A stretch of 39,053 nt of DNA from Variovorax sp. (GCA_028292285.1 JAQGMP010000397.1:1-39053), one strand, 5' to 3'. Shown: positions 1 through 8,009, numbered from the stretch's first letter. Numbers and translations are program-made. Notes: generated by a model from the sequence alone, not told the origin.

Positions 1-1
1 C

Positions 2-292
2 TCAGGCGCTATTCTCCGACTCAAGATCCTCAGACAGCAGCCGCATCTCCTCGGCGAGCGCCAGCAGCCGGGAAAGCTGCCGTTGGATGACATCGCGAGA
101 CTCCGTGTCGAGCGCCATATCTTCACCCGGCGAGCACATCAGCTCCAGGGCCGTAGCGATGGTGCCAATCGGTGTTCGCAGATCGTGACTCAGTCGCGCA
201 GCCCGTGCTGCGAAGGCTTCTAACCTGTTGTTCACATAGCCCTCCCATTGGTATCGCAGTCCCCTCGGGCTGCTCGCGGCGGACTCGGACAT
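2..292 (-). CDS. HisKA-domain-only protein (truncated or split sensor kinase)
   Basis: A protein of about 96 residues whose central part carries the H-box of sensor histidine kinases (LSHDLRTPIGTIATALEL), followed by a second helix typical of the HisKA dimerisation and phosphotransfer domain. No HATPase_c domain follows, because a TGA stop lies at the extreme left edge. I chose the ATG at 292 rather than the track's start at 328 because it overlaps the stop of the upstream phosphatase gene as TGATG, a classic translational-coupling arrangement. The N-terminal stretch has no transmembrane segment. By itself it could dimerise and carry a phospho-histidine but could not bind ATP. It may be a genuine stand-alone phosphotransfer or dimerisation protein, or the front part of a kinase broken by a frameshift whose ATPase half lies outside the window. 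Confidence 0.75.
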   Translation of the reverse strand: MSESAASSPRGLRYQWEGYVNNRLEAFAARAARLSHDLRTPIGTIATALELMCSPGEDMALDTESRDVIQRQLSRLLALAEEMRLLSEDLESENSA

Positions 293-1011
293 CAAGCGAC
301 CGAGCGGCCGAGCAGCGACGCCTCCCACGAACGAAGAAGATCTGCGGGGTCATCGTAAATCTCGCACTGTTCCCCAAACTGATCGTCGCTCCACCATCCG
401 CCGCAGCGCAGCGTGACGGCTCGAACTCCCGCGGCGTTGGCCGCCTGTACGTCGTACGGAGTGTCTCCTACCATGATGGCTTGCGCCGGCCGCACGCCTG
501 CTTTGCGTAGCGCCGCCTGGACGATATCGTCGTCGGGCTTGGAGCGGCGGGCATCTTCCGATGTGGCGCTCAGTTCAACCAGATCGGCGACGCAGGCGTG
601 CTGCAGCAGTGCGTGAAGTTCGTCCCCCGCCGACGTTGCCACCACGGGCTTCAAACCGGCGGCAAGAACTTTTTCCACCAGCGCGCGGGCCCCCCGGGTG
701 GGCTTCAGCCCAGGCAAGTACTTCTCAAGGAACAGGGACCCACGCTCGGCGGCGATGGCTTTCCCCTCGGCGGAATCGTGCGGCAGGTCCAGCAGCAACG
801 GCAGAAGCTTGTCGCCGCCCATGCCGATCAGCTGACGCACGTCCGCATAGTCCCTGACGTGGCCGTGCCCTGCCAGTACCTCGATCCAGCAGCGCGCGTG
901 TGCATCGTTGCTGTCCAGCAGCGTGCCATCAACGTCCAGCAGCACGACACGCAAATCCGTACGCGGGTTCTGCGTCCGGGCGGAATCGCGATCGGGTGAC
1001 AAATCATTCAT
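292..1011 (-). CDS. HAD-superfamily hydrolase (phosphoglycolate phosphatase-like)
   Basis: About 239 residues. It has the HAD motif I nucleophile loop VVLLDVDGTLLDSN, the motif II threonine/serine region (PVVATSAG), a motif III lysine (RRSKPDDDIV) and the motif IV acidic pair in MVGDTPYDVQAA. The helical cap inserted after motif I makes it a subfamily I phosphatase of the PGP/Gph or beta-phosphoglucomutase type. The likely activity is Mg-dependent hydrolysis of a small phosphomonoester in the cytoplasm; the exact substrate cannot be read from the sequence. The start at 1011 (MNDLSPDRD) has an AGGA ribosome-binding site; the longer track ORF begins with an arginine-rich stretch that looks untranslated. 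It sits 8 bp behind the DUF2934 gene and overlaps the HisKA-only gene, so the three probably form one operon. Confidence 0.85.
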   Translation of the reverse strand: MNDLSPDRDSARTQNPRTDLRVVLLDVDGTLLDSNDAHARCWIEVLAGHGHVRDYADVRQLIGMGGDKLLPLLLDLPHDSAEGKAIAAERGSLFLEKYLPGLKPTRGARALVEKVLAAGLKPVVATSAGDELHALLQHACVADLVELSATSEDARRSKPDDDIVQAALRKAGVRPAQAIMVGDTPYDVQAANAAGVRAVTLRCGGWWSDDQFGEQCEIYDDPADLLRSWEASLLGRSVA

Positions 1012-1019
1012 CCAGGATC

Positions 1020-1286
1020 CTAAACTGCGGCGAAAGGCCGCGATGAATTGGCGAGCAACCCGCGTGCATTGGCGCGCCAGACGTCGACTTCGTCGCCCGC
1101 TTGCGATCCACGCCACTGGTAAGCCGCACAGGCCGCTTTGCTGATCAGCGTGCGGCGCTGGTCAGAGTCTGCGACGGCGGGCGCTTCCGGGCTCCACGAC
1201 AAGTTTCCCGAACGTCTCGGCCCGCGCAGTCCGCGCGCCGTTCGGCAGGCTGCGGCGCATGCGGCCGGATCTTCTACAGCTTTCAT
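1020..1286 (-). CDS. DUF2934 domain small protein
   Basis: About 88 residues. The C-terminal half (ISKAACAAYQWRGSQAGDEVDVW) follows the DUF2934 pattern of an AAY..(R)RG..G.E.DDW helix pair, as in the second copy at 21.5 kb. The start at 1286 has a strong AAGGAG site seven bases upstream; the track's earlier start does not. The family has no established function. It is often found in stress-related neighbourhoods of proteobacteria, which I recall but cannot check here. This copy is divergent from the canonical motif (DVW instead of DDW). It is the first gene of a leftward operon with the HAD phosphatase. Confidence 0.7.
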   Translation of the reverse strand: MKAVEDPAACAAACRTARGLRGPRRSGNLSWSPEAPAVADSDQRRTLISKAACAAYQWRGSQAGDEVDVWRANARGLLANSSRPFAAV

Positions 1287-1481
1287 CACGGTCTCCTTGA
1301 GGCGATGCGACGCCGACGCAAACGCTAGGCACCCCCAACGGCGCACTCTGTCGGACGAGGTGCCGAAACCCGCAGGCGGATTCTCTGGAGCACTGGTAAT
1401 TCACATGCACGCGCCAATTCGCTCTCTCCTACATACACCCTCCGCGCTCGCGCCTAGGTTCATTCGATTTGGGAACTTGAT

Positions 1482-1652
1482 ATGGTCAAACCTCTTCGCC
1501 CGCCTCCCCCGCCCACGGTGCTGGTACCGGATCCGAATGCGCGCAAAGACGCGCAGAGTGATGAGGAACAGGAAAAAACGCAGAGCGCAGACGATCGAGT
1601 CGCCGCGGGGTTCCTGAAGAACGCGATCGACAAGCCCCGGCCGCAGGAGTGA
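1482..1652 (+). CDS. Small proline-rich/acidic hypothetical protein (56 aa)
   Basis: This ORF is below the size limit of the track. It starts MVKPLRPPPPPTVLVPDP, followed by a charged segment (KDAQSDEEQEKTQSADD) and ends KNAIDKPRPQE. The composition is protein-like and mostly GC at third positions. A weak GGGAAC stretch precedes the ATG. I do not recognise the family. It reads rightward, divergent from the DUF2934 operon, and is followed by another small gene. Confidence 0.45.
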   Translation: MVKPLRPPPPPTVLVPDPNARKDAQSDEEQEKTQSADDRVAAGFLKNAIDKPRPQE

Positions 1653-1701
1653 TGAAGGTTCGCTCTTTCTGCGGGTCGCACATTGGTTGAAGGGGGAGTG
1701 G

Positions 1702-1917
1702 ATGTTGGACGCACCACCAGGCTCGCATCGGGCTGCCTCATACGAACTTCGCTTCCGTTCGCTGTTCATAGAGGGGCGTGGCTTTGCTTTTCCGTGCGAC
1801 GCCCGGGGAGAGGTCAACATCGACGCCTTGAGCCCAGCGGCACGGGAGAACTACCTGTACGCGCTGTCGAGCGTCGGCCGCGAATTCGCAACGCCTGCCG
1901 TACAGCCGACCGGTTGA
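1702..1917 (+). CDS. Conserved small hypothetical protein (71 aa)
   Basis: The protein runs MLDAPPGSHRAASYELRF and then RSLFIEGRGFAFPCDARG, followed by an N.DALS...R.NYLYA segment. I recall small Burkholderiales proteins with this YELRF..LF.EGRG.AFPCD layout; their function is unknown. I chose the ATG at 1702 over the TTG at 1687 because AGGGGGAG lies five bases upstream of it. A single cysteine sits in the conserved FPCD motif. It has no membrane segment and is probably a cytoplasmic globular peptide. Confidence 0.65.
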   Translation: MLDAPPGSHRAASYELRFRSLFIEGRGFAFPCDARGEVNIDALSPAARENYLYALSSVGREFATPAVQPTG

Positions 1918-2336
1918 TCTCGGGATAGATGCCTCTGGCAAGCCCCTTGACGTGCATCCCTCAGGACACAAGCATGGGTTCAAACCCCGGCGTCCCGTCT
2001 TTGTTGATGGAACAACTGAAGCTGGCGAACGAAGGGTCGGTCGCTTTGCCGTACCGCACGATCGGTTCCTTCCCCGTCCTACGCAACACCGTTCTGGCCT
2101 GGCCCAGTGTTCCTGTTGAGTTGAAATCAGGCAGGGCCGCGTTGGCGCAGTCCAGCCTTGACGCTCCCCGGACATCCGATCGCGCTGAAGGAGGCCCGAT
2201 GAACAGCAGCGTGCCGGCCGTCCGGTGTGCACCCCTTCAGCAGGCCCGACCGCGTGAGCCGGAGTCCGGGAGCCAGGGGCGATGCAAGACGAAGCGGACC
2301 TGAGCCGTCCGCTGCTACTGAAGGAGTCGCACAGTC
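1918..2336. other. Spacer with no convincing gene
   Basis: 419 bases. I find no recognisable protein on either strand. The only notable element is a strong AAGGAGG followed by ATG at 2199, which opens a 34-codon reading frame listed separately. A tRNA T-loop-like string (GGTTCAAACCCC) near 1979 does not have a tRNA body around it. Confidence 0.5.
2199..2303 (+). CDS. Possible leader peptide upstream of the CheB-like gene
   Basis: A 34-codon frame (MNSSVPAVRCAPLQQ...) with a near-perfect GAAGGAGG ribosome-binding site five bases before the ATG. It ends 33 bases ahead of the CheB-like gene. The composition is arginine-rich and unremarkable, so the main support is the ribosome-binding site. It could be a small translated leader or a chance match. 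Confidence 0.25.
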   Translation: MNSSVPAVRCAPLQQARPREPESGSQGRCKTKRT

Positions 2337-2924
2337 ATGGAGCCAACGAGGAACGTCATTGTTATAGGAGCCGGACGCGGAGGCGTCGAGTCTTTGCGAA
2401 GAGTGCTGGCGTCCATGGCGCCGCCACTGCCTGCGGTCTTGCTTGGACTTGCCCACCAACCGGCGCCCGGAGCCGGGACCGCCGGCGGAATTCTTGGCGG
2501 TTCCACTCGCCTGCCGGTTTCCTATGCGACACAGGGAGGCAGCATTCACACTGGCGAGGTCTATCTTGCGCCGCCTGGCTGTCATCTGACGGTCGATGCC
2601 GAAGGCCGGACCAGCCTCGATGGGGGTGAAAGGCTCATGCGCATCGGAAGGCCCGCTATCGACTTGCTGTTTCAGTCCGCGGCCGCGGCTTTCGGCGGCC
2701 GGGTGATCGGGGTTGTGCTCAGCGGAGCGGACGGAGACGGCACCGATGGGCTTCGCGCCATCAAGGCCGCGGGCGGCCTCAGCGTGGTGCAAAGCCCCGC
2801 CGACGCCAGTGTGCCGGACATGCCGAGCAGTGCGTTGCTCGGCGACAACCCGGACCATTGCGTGCTGCTGGAGCAGATTGGGCCTCTGCTGCTACGGCTT
2901 GTGCGAAGCGATACCGCGAACTAG
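2337..2924 (+). CDS. CheB methylesterase-domain protein lacking the catalytic serine
   Basis: 195 residues, a stand-alone CheB-type methylesterase domain without the usual N-terminal receiver domain. Family CheB enzymes deamidate and demethylate glutamyl residues of chemoreceptors using a Ser-His-Asp triad. Here the histidine (GLAHQPA) and aspartate (LSGADGDGTDGL) positions are kept, as are the AP(P)..HL and VQ.P..A..PDMP.SA segments. However, the nucleophile loop reads IGAGRGGVESL where the family has IGASAGG, so the serine is glycine (residue 13). This looks like a pseudoenzyme or a protein that only binds a methylated or deamidated partner. The start has AAGGAG ten bases upstream. No chemotaxis or CheR genes are nearby. 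Confidence 0.85.
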   Translation: MEPTRNVIVIGAGRGGVESLRRVLASMAPPLPAVLLGLAHQPAPGAGTAGGILGGSTRLPVSYATQGGSIHTGEVYLAPPGCHLTVDAEGRTSLDGGERLMRIGRPAIDLLFQSAAAAFGGRVIGVVLSGADGDGTDGLRAIKAAGGLSVVQSPADASVPDMPSSALLGDNPDHCVLLEQIGPLLLRLVRSDTAN

Positions 2925-3537
2925 AAGCACAACCCCAGTGGGTGCCTGTCGTCTATCAGGGTGTGTCCGGCGCATGGCATTTGTGGCGTCTTCGGGGCCC
3001 GAAACTGCAACGATTCACCGGCCCGGCCATCTCACGCCGGCAAGCAGGTGCTTCTCGAGCATCGGGAGACGAAGTACGAGGGCCTTGTAAGTGCAACGAA
3101 CAAGCATGCGCCTGGCGCAGGCCGCGAAGTGTGCGCACAGCGCCGTGGCGTGACCTTTGGGTTCATGGGGACCACGACGGTGAAGCCAGGTGGAATCGCT
3201 CTTGAGCCCCGAGCGCGCCGACCAACGGTTTGTGGAGCCTGAAGGCCGTGATGCCACCGAGCGGCAGGGCATACCAGCGCACTCTGCCAGAACAGCTGGA
3301 ATCCCCCGCTGGAGCGTGGTGGGTCGTGGTCGGTCACCAGCAGCCCGCACCGATTGACGAGCCGCCCCGCTTTGAAGGCCAATCGACTTCGCGCAAGTTT
3401 CTCCTGCTTGCCGTGCACGTCAGCGTCGACAGCAGCAACCCGATGACGGCCTACAGGCGGAGCCCCCGGCGCAGTGCACCTTGATCCGCCCGAAAAAAAC
3501 GACTTGGGTAGACACACGCCCCAGGGAGATTCACAGC
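2925..3537. other. Long spacer without a recognisable gene
   Basis: About 610 bases. All three forward frames and the reverse frames are open for stretches, as expected in GC-rich DNA. None gives a recognisable motif or a start with a good ribosome-binding site. It may contain an eroded gene, but I cannot name one. Confidence 0.5.
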
Positions 3538-3807
3538 ATGGATGCCGCGACAGCCGTTATGCAGCCGCCCGATCACCCGGCGACGAGGCGCCCCGCGGCA
3601 CGCACGGCGCGGGCGAAAGCAATGGCCGTCATGCGGCGGCAGGGGGCAAGACGCCGGGGAAACCATGCGCGTTGGCAGCGGAACCGGCAAGATCATCAAG
3701 GGCTTCCGTGGCGTTTGACGCTCGGCATTCAAATGCGACCCCTCACCCTCGACCCCGCACCCGACACTGTTGCCGCCATCGTTGAGCGCGTCATGAGTGA
3801 TGTATGA
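3538..3807 (+). CDS. Hypothetical protein overlapping the permease start
   Basis: An 89-residue frame starting MDAATAVMQPPDHPATRR, arginine-rich in the middle and ending VAAIVERVMSDV. An AGGGAG sequence lies about nine bases before the ATG. Its stop codon overlaps the permease start as ATGA, an arrangement typical of translationally coupled genes. I do not recognise the protein, and the low-complexity middle is compatible with a chance ORF. If real, it would be co-translated with the transporter. Confidence 0.4.
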   Translation: MDAATAVMQPPDHPATRRPAARTARAKAMAVMRRQGARRRGNHARWQRNRQDHQGLPWRLTLGIQMRPLTLDPAPDTVAAIVERVMSDV

Positions 3808-5759
3808 ACTTCAAACGACTCTTCTTCGGCCCGGTGCTGCCCAATCGAGATGAGCGCGCAAGGAAGATAGGCGCGCTGGAAGGCGTGCCGGCCATGGGGC
3901 TGGACGGGCTGGGTTCATCGGCTTATGGACCCGAAGCGGCCCTCACAGTTCTGATTCCGCTAGGCGCAGCGGGAACGGGCTACGTGGAGCCCATCACGGC
4001 GGTCATCGTCGTATTGTTGGCGATCCTCTACCTCTCCTACCGGCAGACCATCCGCGCCTACCCGTCCAACGGTGGTGCTTACACGGTCGCCAAGGCGAAC
4101 CTCGGGCGCGAGGCGAGCTTGCTGGCCGCCGCCGCCCTCATGATCGACTACGTGCTGAACGTGGCCGTGGGGATCTCGGCCGGCGTCGCCGCCCTGATCT
4201 CAGCCATTCCCTCCTTGCAGCCCTACACGCTGTGGCTTTGCCTGTGCATCCTGGCCCTGGTGACCTTGATCAATCTTCGGGGCACGCTCGATGCAGGCCG
4301 GCTTTTTGCGTTGCCGACTTACACCTTTGCCGGCAGCTTTTTCATCCTGTTGGCCATCGGAATCTACAAAGCGGCGACGTCTGGACCGCCGCCCTCGGCG
4401 CCCCTCGCGCAAGTGGCCGGCACAGCGTCGGCCTGGGTACTGATGCACGCGTTCGCGAGCGGTTGCACGGCCATGACCGGCGTCGAAGCCGTCAGCAACG
4501 GGGTGGGTGCCTTTCGCGAACCGGCGGTCAAGTACGCACACCGCACTTTGACCGCCATCGTGCTCATCCTCGGAATTCTGCTCGCAGGGATTGCGTACTT
4601 GGCCAACGCATTCCATATCGCGGCCATGGACCAATCGCAAGCCGGCTACCAGAGCGTGCTGTCGCAGCTCGCGACGTCGGTGGTCGGGCGCGGCGCCTTC
4701 TACTACGTGGCGATCGGCAGCCTCCTGTGCGTGCTGGCGCTCTCGGCGAACACCAGCTTCACCGACTTCCCGCGCCTGTGCCGCACCATTGCTCAGGACG
4801 ATTTTCTGCCGCGTCCTTTCGCGGTGGTGGGCCGTCGACTCGTGTTCTCGGTCGGCATCGCTTACCTCGCGCTGACGGCCGGTCTGTTGCTGATCGTCTT
4901 CAACGGCATCACGGAGCATCTGATCCCGCTTTTTGCCATCGGTGCCTTCCTCACCTTCACTTTGTCTCAGGCGGGCATGGTGGTTCACTGGCGCCGTGAA
5001 TACGCCCGGGAGCCGTCGTCAACGGCGCGCGCGCGCATGGGGATCAACGCCGTCGGCGCGTTGGCGACGGGGGTCGCGTTCGTCATCATCCTGCTCGCGA
5101 AGTTCACCGCGGGCGCCTGGATCACGTTGCTGGTCATCCCGGCAGTCATGGTGCTGCTGCACTCGGTTAACCGCTACTACGCCGGCCTGAAGGAACAAAT
5201 GCGCGAGGAGGCGCCGTTGGCAATCGGCGCCATCGAGAGTCCGACGGTGCTGGTCGTCGTCGAGGAGTGGAGTCGGCTCACCGACAAAGCCCTGACCTTC
5301 GCCATGCATCTCTCCAAGGAGGTCATCGCCGTGCACCTGATGGCCCTTTCAGGGCCGGACGACGTTGGGAAGCGGCAAGCGCTGGAAGCGCGGTGGGCAG
5401 ATTTCGTGGAAGCTCCCGCGCGCGCGGCCGGGCATACCCCGCCGCGCTTGCTCGTGCTGCAAGCACAATACCGGCGCATGCACGAGCCGTTGATCCGGCT
5501 GCTGCGAAAGATCGAGACCAACCATCCGGGACGCCCCGTCGCCATCCTGATTCCAGAGTTGATCAAGCGCAAGTGGTGGCAGTACCCGCTGCATACGCAC
5601 CGCGCCCGTCGCCTGAGAACGAAGCTGCTTCAGTGCGGAAGCGAACAGGTCGTCGTCATCAACGTACCGTGGTTCCTGGAGCCGGTTGCCAGCGCAGCGA
5701 CTGTGGACAAAAAGGACGCGCGTGCTGGGACACTGCATGGCGCGAGCCGGCCTGCGTGA
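3804..5759 (+). CDS. APC-superfamily permease (KimA-like potassium/amino-acid transporter)
   Basis: 651 residues. The first ~460 form about twelve hydrophobic membrane helices; the last ~180 (from about KEQMREEAPL) form a soluble cytoplasmic domain with a Rossmann/Usp-like look (SPTVLVVVEEWSRL...). The N-terminal signature GLDGLGSSAYGPEAALTVL and the YPSNGGAYTVAKANLG stretch are typical of the family that includes Bacillus KimA, a proton-coupled potassium importer. Annotated relatives are usually called APC family permeases. The likely role is inner-membrane uptake of K+ or an amino acid; substrate is not decided by the sequence. The start overlaps the upstream small ORF by ATGA. No second transporter component is needed or seen. 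Confidence 0.9.
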   Translation: MNFKRLFFGPVLPNRDERARKIGALEGVPAMGLDGLGSSAYGPEAALTVLIPLGAAGTGYVEPITAVIVVLLAILYLSYRQTIRAYPSNGGAYTVAKANLGREASLLAAAALMIDYVLNVAVGISAGVAALISAIPSLQPYTLWLCLCILALVTLINLRGTLDAGRLFALPTYTFAGSFFILLAIGIYKAATSGPPPSAPLAQVAGTASAWVLMHAFASGCTAMTGVEAVSNGVGAFREPAVKYAHRTLTAIVLILGILLAGIAYLANAFHIAAMDQSQAGYQSVLSQLATSVVGRGAFYYVAIGSLLCVLALSANTSFTDFPRLCRTIAQDDFLPRPFAVVGRRLVFSVGIAYLALTAGLLLIVFNGITEHLIPLFAIGAFLTFTLSQAGMVVHWRREYAREPSSTARARMGINAVGALATGVAFVIILLAKFTAGAWITLLVIPAVMVLLHSVNRYYAGLKEQMREEAPLAIGAIESPTVLVVVEEWSRLTDKALTFAMHLSKEVIAVHLMALSGPDDVGKRQALEARWADFVEAPARAAGHTPPRLLVLQAQYRRMHEPLIRLLRKIETNHPGRPVAILIPELIKRKWWQYPLHTHRARRLRTKLLQCGSEQVVVINVPWFLEPVASAATVDKKDARAGTLHGASRPA

Positions 5760-6173
5760 TCCATTTGGATTTCGATGCGCCAGGGCTGAGCATGCCGAAC
5801 CTTTGATATCCGAGCTTCGATGCTCCGGGATCAGCCCGGCGGACACTCTCCCGGTGCCGAGTGCCTTGCGCAAAGTGAGCACGCGTCGAGAACGCGCGAG
5901 CCCCCGACTGCGCTTTTGCAAAGGCCAGATGCTGGCGGCGCCGTGCGCGGTTACGCTCGATTCCGTACGCTCAGACACAGCGGTAACCTCCGCAAAGCCG
6001 GATCTACCCGAGAGGCATGGAGCGCAATCGTTGCGACGTACCAGCGACGTTGCGCGCGGAAAAGCGGTCGCGAGCGAAGCCGCGAATCGCGGGCGAGAGA
6101 TCGAAAGCCTGTCGCGCGCATCCGGCTGCCTGCAATTCACTTCATCCAACAGGCGAGAGGCCGGGATCAATTC
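5760..6173. other. Spacer without a recognisable gene
   Basis: About 410 bases downstream of the permease. Several frames stay open across it, but they are arginine- and serine-rich, mutually overlapping and lack ribosome-binding sites. I see no repeat or RNA signature. Confidence 0.45.
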
Positions 6174-6320
6174 ATGGCGCGACCGCCAATCAAGTTTGCA
6201 CGAGGCACCGAAGACATCCGCACGGCGCAGGAGCCCGCGGCTGAGATTCCAAGAGACTCTCTTTTTGAGTTGTCGTCGCACCGGGATGCGGCGGAGCAAC
6301 TTGAATGCCGGGACACTTGA
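6174..6320 (+). CDS. Possible small acidic protein (48 aa)
   Basis: This frame encodes MARPPIKFARGTEDIRTA followed by an acidic helix-like tail ending QLECRDT. The amino-acid composition is more protein-like than in surrounding frames. The only ribosome-binding candidate is a weak purine stretch. The stop overlaps the promoter region of the next gene. I do not recognise it, and it may be a chance ORF. Confidence 0.27.
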   Translation: MARPPIKFARGTEDIRTAQEPAAEIPRDSLFELSSHRDAAEQLECRDT

Positions 6321-6329
6321 TCGTATAAA
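6301..6329 (+). promoter_or_regulatory. Sigma70-type promoter of the small paralogue gene
   Basis: TTGAAT (6301-6306), a 17-base spacer and TATAAA (6324-6329) match the sigma70 -35 and -10 elements well. It lies about 55 bases upstream of the ATG at 6384, in an AT-richer pocket of otherwise GC-rich DNA. Confidence 0.6.
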
Positions 6330-6383
6330 TATCGCACCTAGTTCGGTACACGTTTTCCGTTTCAACGTACTTCCAAGGAGTTG

Positions 6384-6626
6384 ATGATGGCTTCGCGATC
6401 GAGTCTTTCCTCATCGAACATTTCCCAGCATATCGGCAGCACTGCCGCAAGCTCTGGAGGTCGGAGGGCAATGAGCACAAGGGAGCTTCAAGCGTACCTT
6501 GCCGCGCGCGACACGCTGAGGCGCGTCCGGCGGACCTCTTCCCTTTTCATACCGCCGCGGGGCGACACCCTTCATTTCGTCGTGCGATGCCGCGCCGATC
6601 TTCCGCCGCGAGACGTTGACGCGTGA
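6384..6626 (+). CDS. Small protein, paralogue of the 31.0-kb gene
   Basis: About 80 residues. The core GRRAMSTRELQAYLAARDTL followed by RRVRR aligns with GRPVMSEKQIEAYLIARDAL then RAMRR of the gene at 31013. The N-terminus is serine-rich in both and the C-terminus differs. Both genes share the leader AAGGAGTTGATxATG. The ribosome-binding site AAGGAG sits three bases before ATG 6384 and six before the next ATG at 6387, so either may be used. A sigma70 promoter lies upstream. I do not recognise the family; the conserved core looks like one amphipathic, basic helix pair that might bind nucleic acid or a protein partner (inference only). Confidence 0.7.
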   Translation: MMASRSSLSSSNISQHIGSTAASSGGRRAMSTRELQAYLAARDTLRRVRRTSSLFIPPRGDTLHFVVRCRADLPPRDVDA

Positions 6627-6887
6627 GCCGGGACGAGCCCGACGGAGCGAATGCCGCTCCGTTGGCCTCTCTCCCTTTTATCTCTCTCTCGAGCCCCGTG
6701 GCGCGCCAGTGGGTGCGTGTTTTTCGCGCCAACGACGTCGTCGAACGGAGTGGGGTTTCGACCTGTACGGCCTGCCCGCGCCGGCAGCGCAAGGGGCGGC
6801 CGCCCAGCCGCGGCTAGACTGAGTGCAGTGCCCTTTGACGTGGTAAGTTGCCGCAAGAACCGTCGCGGTTTGCGGCGAACGTCGATC

Positions 6888-7352
6888 TCACTGCCGGGGA
6901 TCGTCGCGTTGCAAGTCCACGTCACTCAACTCGTCGTCCAGGGCGCGTTGCATCAGCCTGTTCTCGAATAGAACGAAGGAGGCCGCCAGCACAACGAGCG
7001 CCAACCCAACGATCGAGAAGCACGCAGCCACGGGCGGCAGGATATCGTTTGGCGCCACCACGTTGACCGCACCGATGATCAGCGTGAAGATCAGCAGCAT
7101 GGCCGAGACCACGCCGATGTTCGTCGCCCTGCGCATGCACGCACAACGTCGCTGGTAGAGAAGAATCTGTCGGCGGACACTCTGGTGCCGCGAGCTGTTC
7201 GTTTGCTTTCGGTACTCATCCAGCAGCTCTCTGAATCGCACCGCCGCGGCCTCGTATCGAGTCTGAAGATAGCTGAGAAAAATCCATGCAGCGAAGACCA
7301 GACTGGCCGTTGGACCGATGGTCTGCAGCAACTCTTTGAGATCGATGGACAA
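6888..7352 (-). CDS. DUF2721-like membrane protein
   Basis: About 154 residues. An N-terminal hydrophobic segment (TIGPTASLVFAAWIFLSYL), a charged ~60-residue cytoplasmic helix (RYEAAAVRFRELLDEYRKQT... RQILLYQRRC) and two closely spaced C-terminal transmembrane segments match the DUF2721 layout. I chose the TTG at 7352 because AGGAGT lies five bases upstream (residues LSIDLKELLQTIGP follow); no ATG or GTG is well placed. Function is unknown. The position on the reverse strand is isolated, with convergent neighbours on the left. Confidence 0.75.
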   Translation of the reverse strand: MSIDLKELLQTIGPTASLVFAAWIFLSYLQTRYEAAAVRFRELLDEYRKQTNSSRHQSVRRQILLYQRRCACMRRATNIGVVSAMLLIFTLIIGAVNVVAPNDILPPVAACFSIVGLALVVLAASFVLFENRLMQRALDDELSDVDLQRDDPRQ

Positions 7353-8009
7353 CGTGACTCCTGGTGAATTGGACTTCTGACGAGGTGCCCGCATCAGTCA
7401 ATGCGACTTACCGGGTGGCTGGGCCGTGCGCATCGAACATTGCCGGCGGTTCATCAGAACGGCGCTCAGACGACGTGAGACAAATGGAAGTCGTGCGCAA
7501 AGCATGCGATAGAGCGCTTGCGTCGCTACCCGTCGGATCCGGCGGCGACCCGCCCGGGCCTGATGGACCCGCCCGGCTTGGCAATCCGGACCAGGACGGA
7601 CGTCGACGGCAACACACTGCTTACCAACCGGGCAATTGCGAGCAAGCCGCCAAGCGTGACTGCGAGCTTGGCGTGAAAGAGGAAAGGCTTCGTGCCGACC
7701 AGGGCTTCGGCATGTTGGCTGGAACTGGAGGATGTCACCGACGGCTCCGATAGATGTAGCCCTGAGGATCACCATTGCCGAATGCAGGCACGACGGCGTA
7801 ATGCGCGGCCGCTCGTAGGCAAAGCACAGACACGAGCGCCTTGGCGGTTTGCCCTCCTGAGGTCGCGACAGGCGCGTCGGTGAGCGACGACACGAGCGCA
7901 GCGGCTCCTCGCGCGCCGAACTGCTACTGGCGGCACGTTGATTGCCCGCAGCAGGCGGCGCGACGAGTCGCCACCGAAGACCCACATCCAGCAACCAGCC
8001 GAGGCCGCC
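7353..8009. other. Spacer, possibly with one small membrane peptide
   Basis: About 650 bases between the DUF2721-like gene and the S9 peptidase. Long reverse frames here lack family features. The only candidate is the short reverse ORF at 7526-7738, listed separately. Confidence 0.4.
7526..7738 (-). CDS. Possible small membrane protein (70 aa, GTG start)
   Basis: The frame starts at a GTG with GGAG about seven bases upstream. It has a serine-rich N-terminus and one hydrophobic stretch (FHAKLAVTLGGLLAIARLV), followed by SSVLP and a basic, glycine-rich tail. The hydrophobic helix is the main reason to keep it. I do not recognise a family, and it could equally be a fragment of an eroded gene or a chance ORF. 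Confidence 0.25.
   Translation of the reverse strand: MTSSSSSQHAEALVGTKPFLFHAKLAVTLGGLLAIARLVSSVLPSTSVLVRIAKPGGSIRPGRVAAGSDG

Noticed and set aside
1975-1995. tRNA T-loop-like GGTTCAAACCCC
   Set aside because: The T-stem pairs poorly and no acceptor, D or anticodon arms fit around it.
3015-3517. Reverse ORFs in the 3-kb spacer
   Set aside because: Cys/Arg/Pro-rich frames with no ribosome-binding site or recognisable fold.
5686-6384. 232-residue forward ORF after the permease
   Set aside because: It begins inside the permease gene and is low-complexity, with no start signal or motif.
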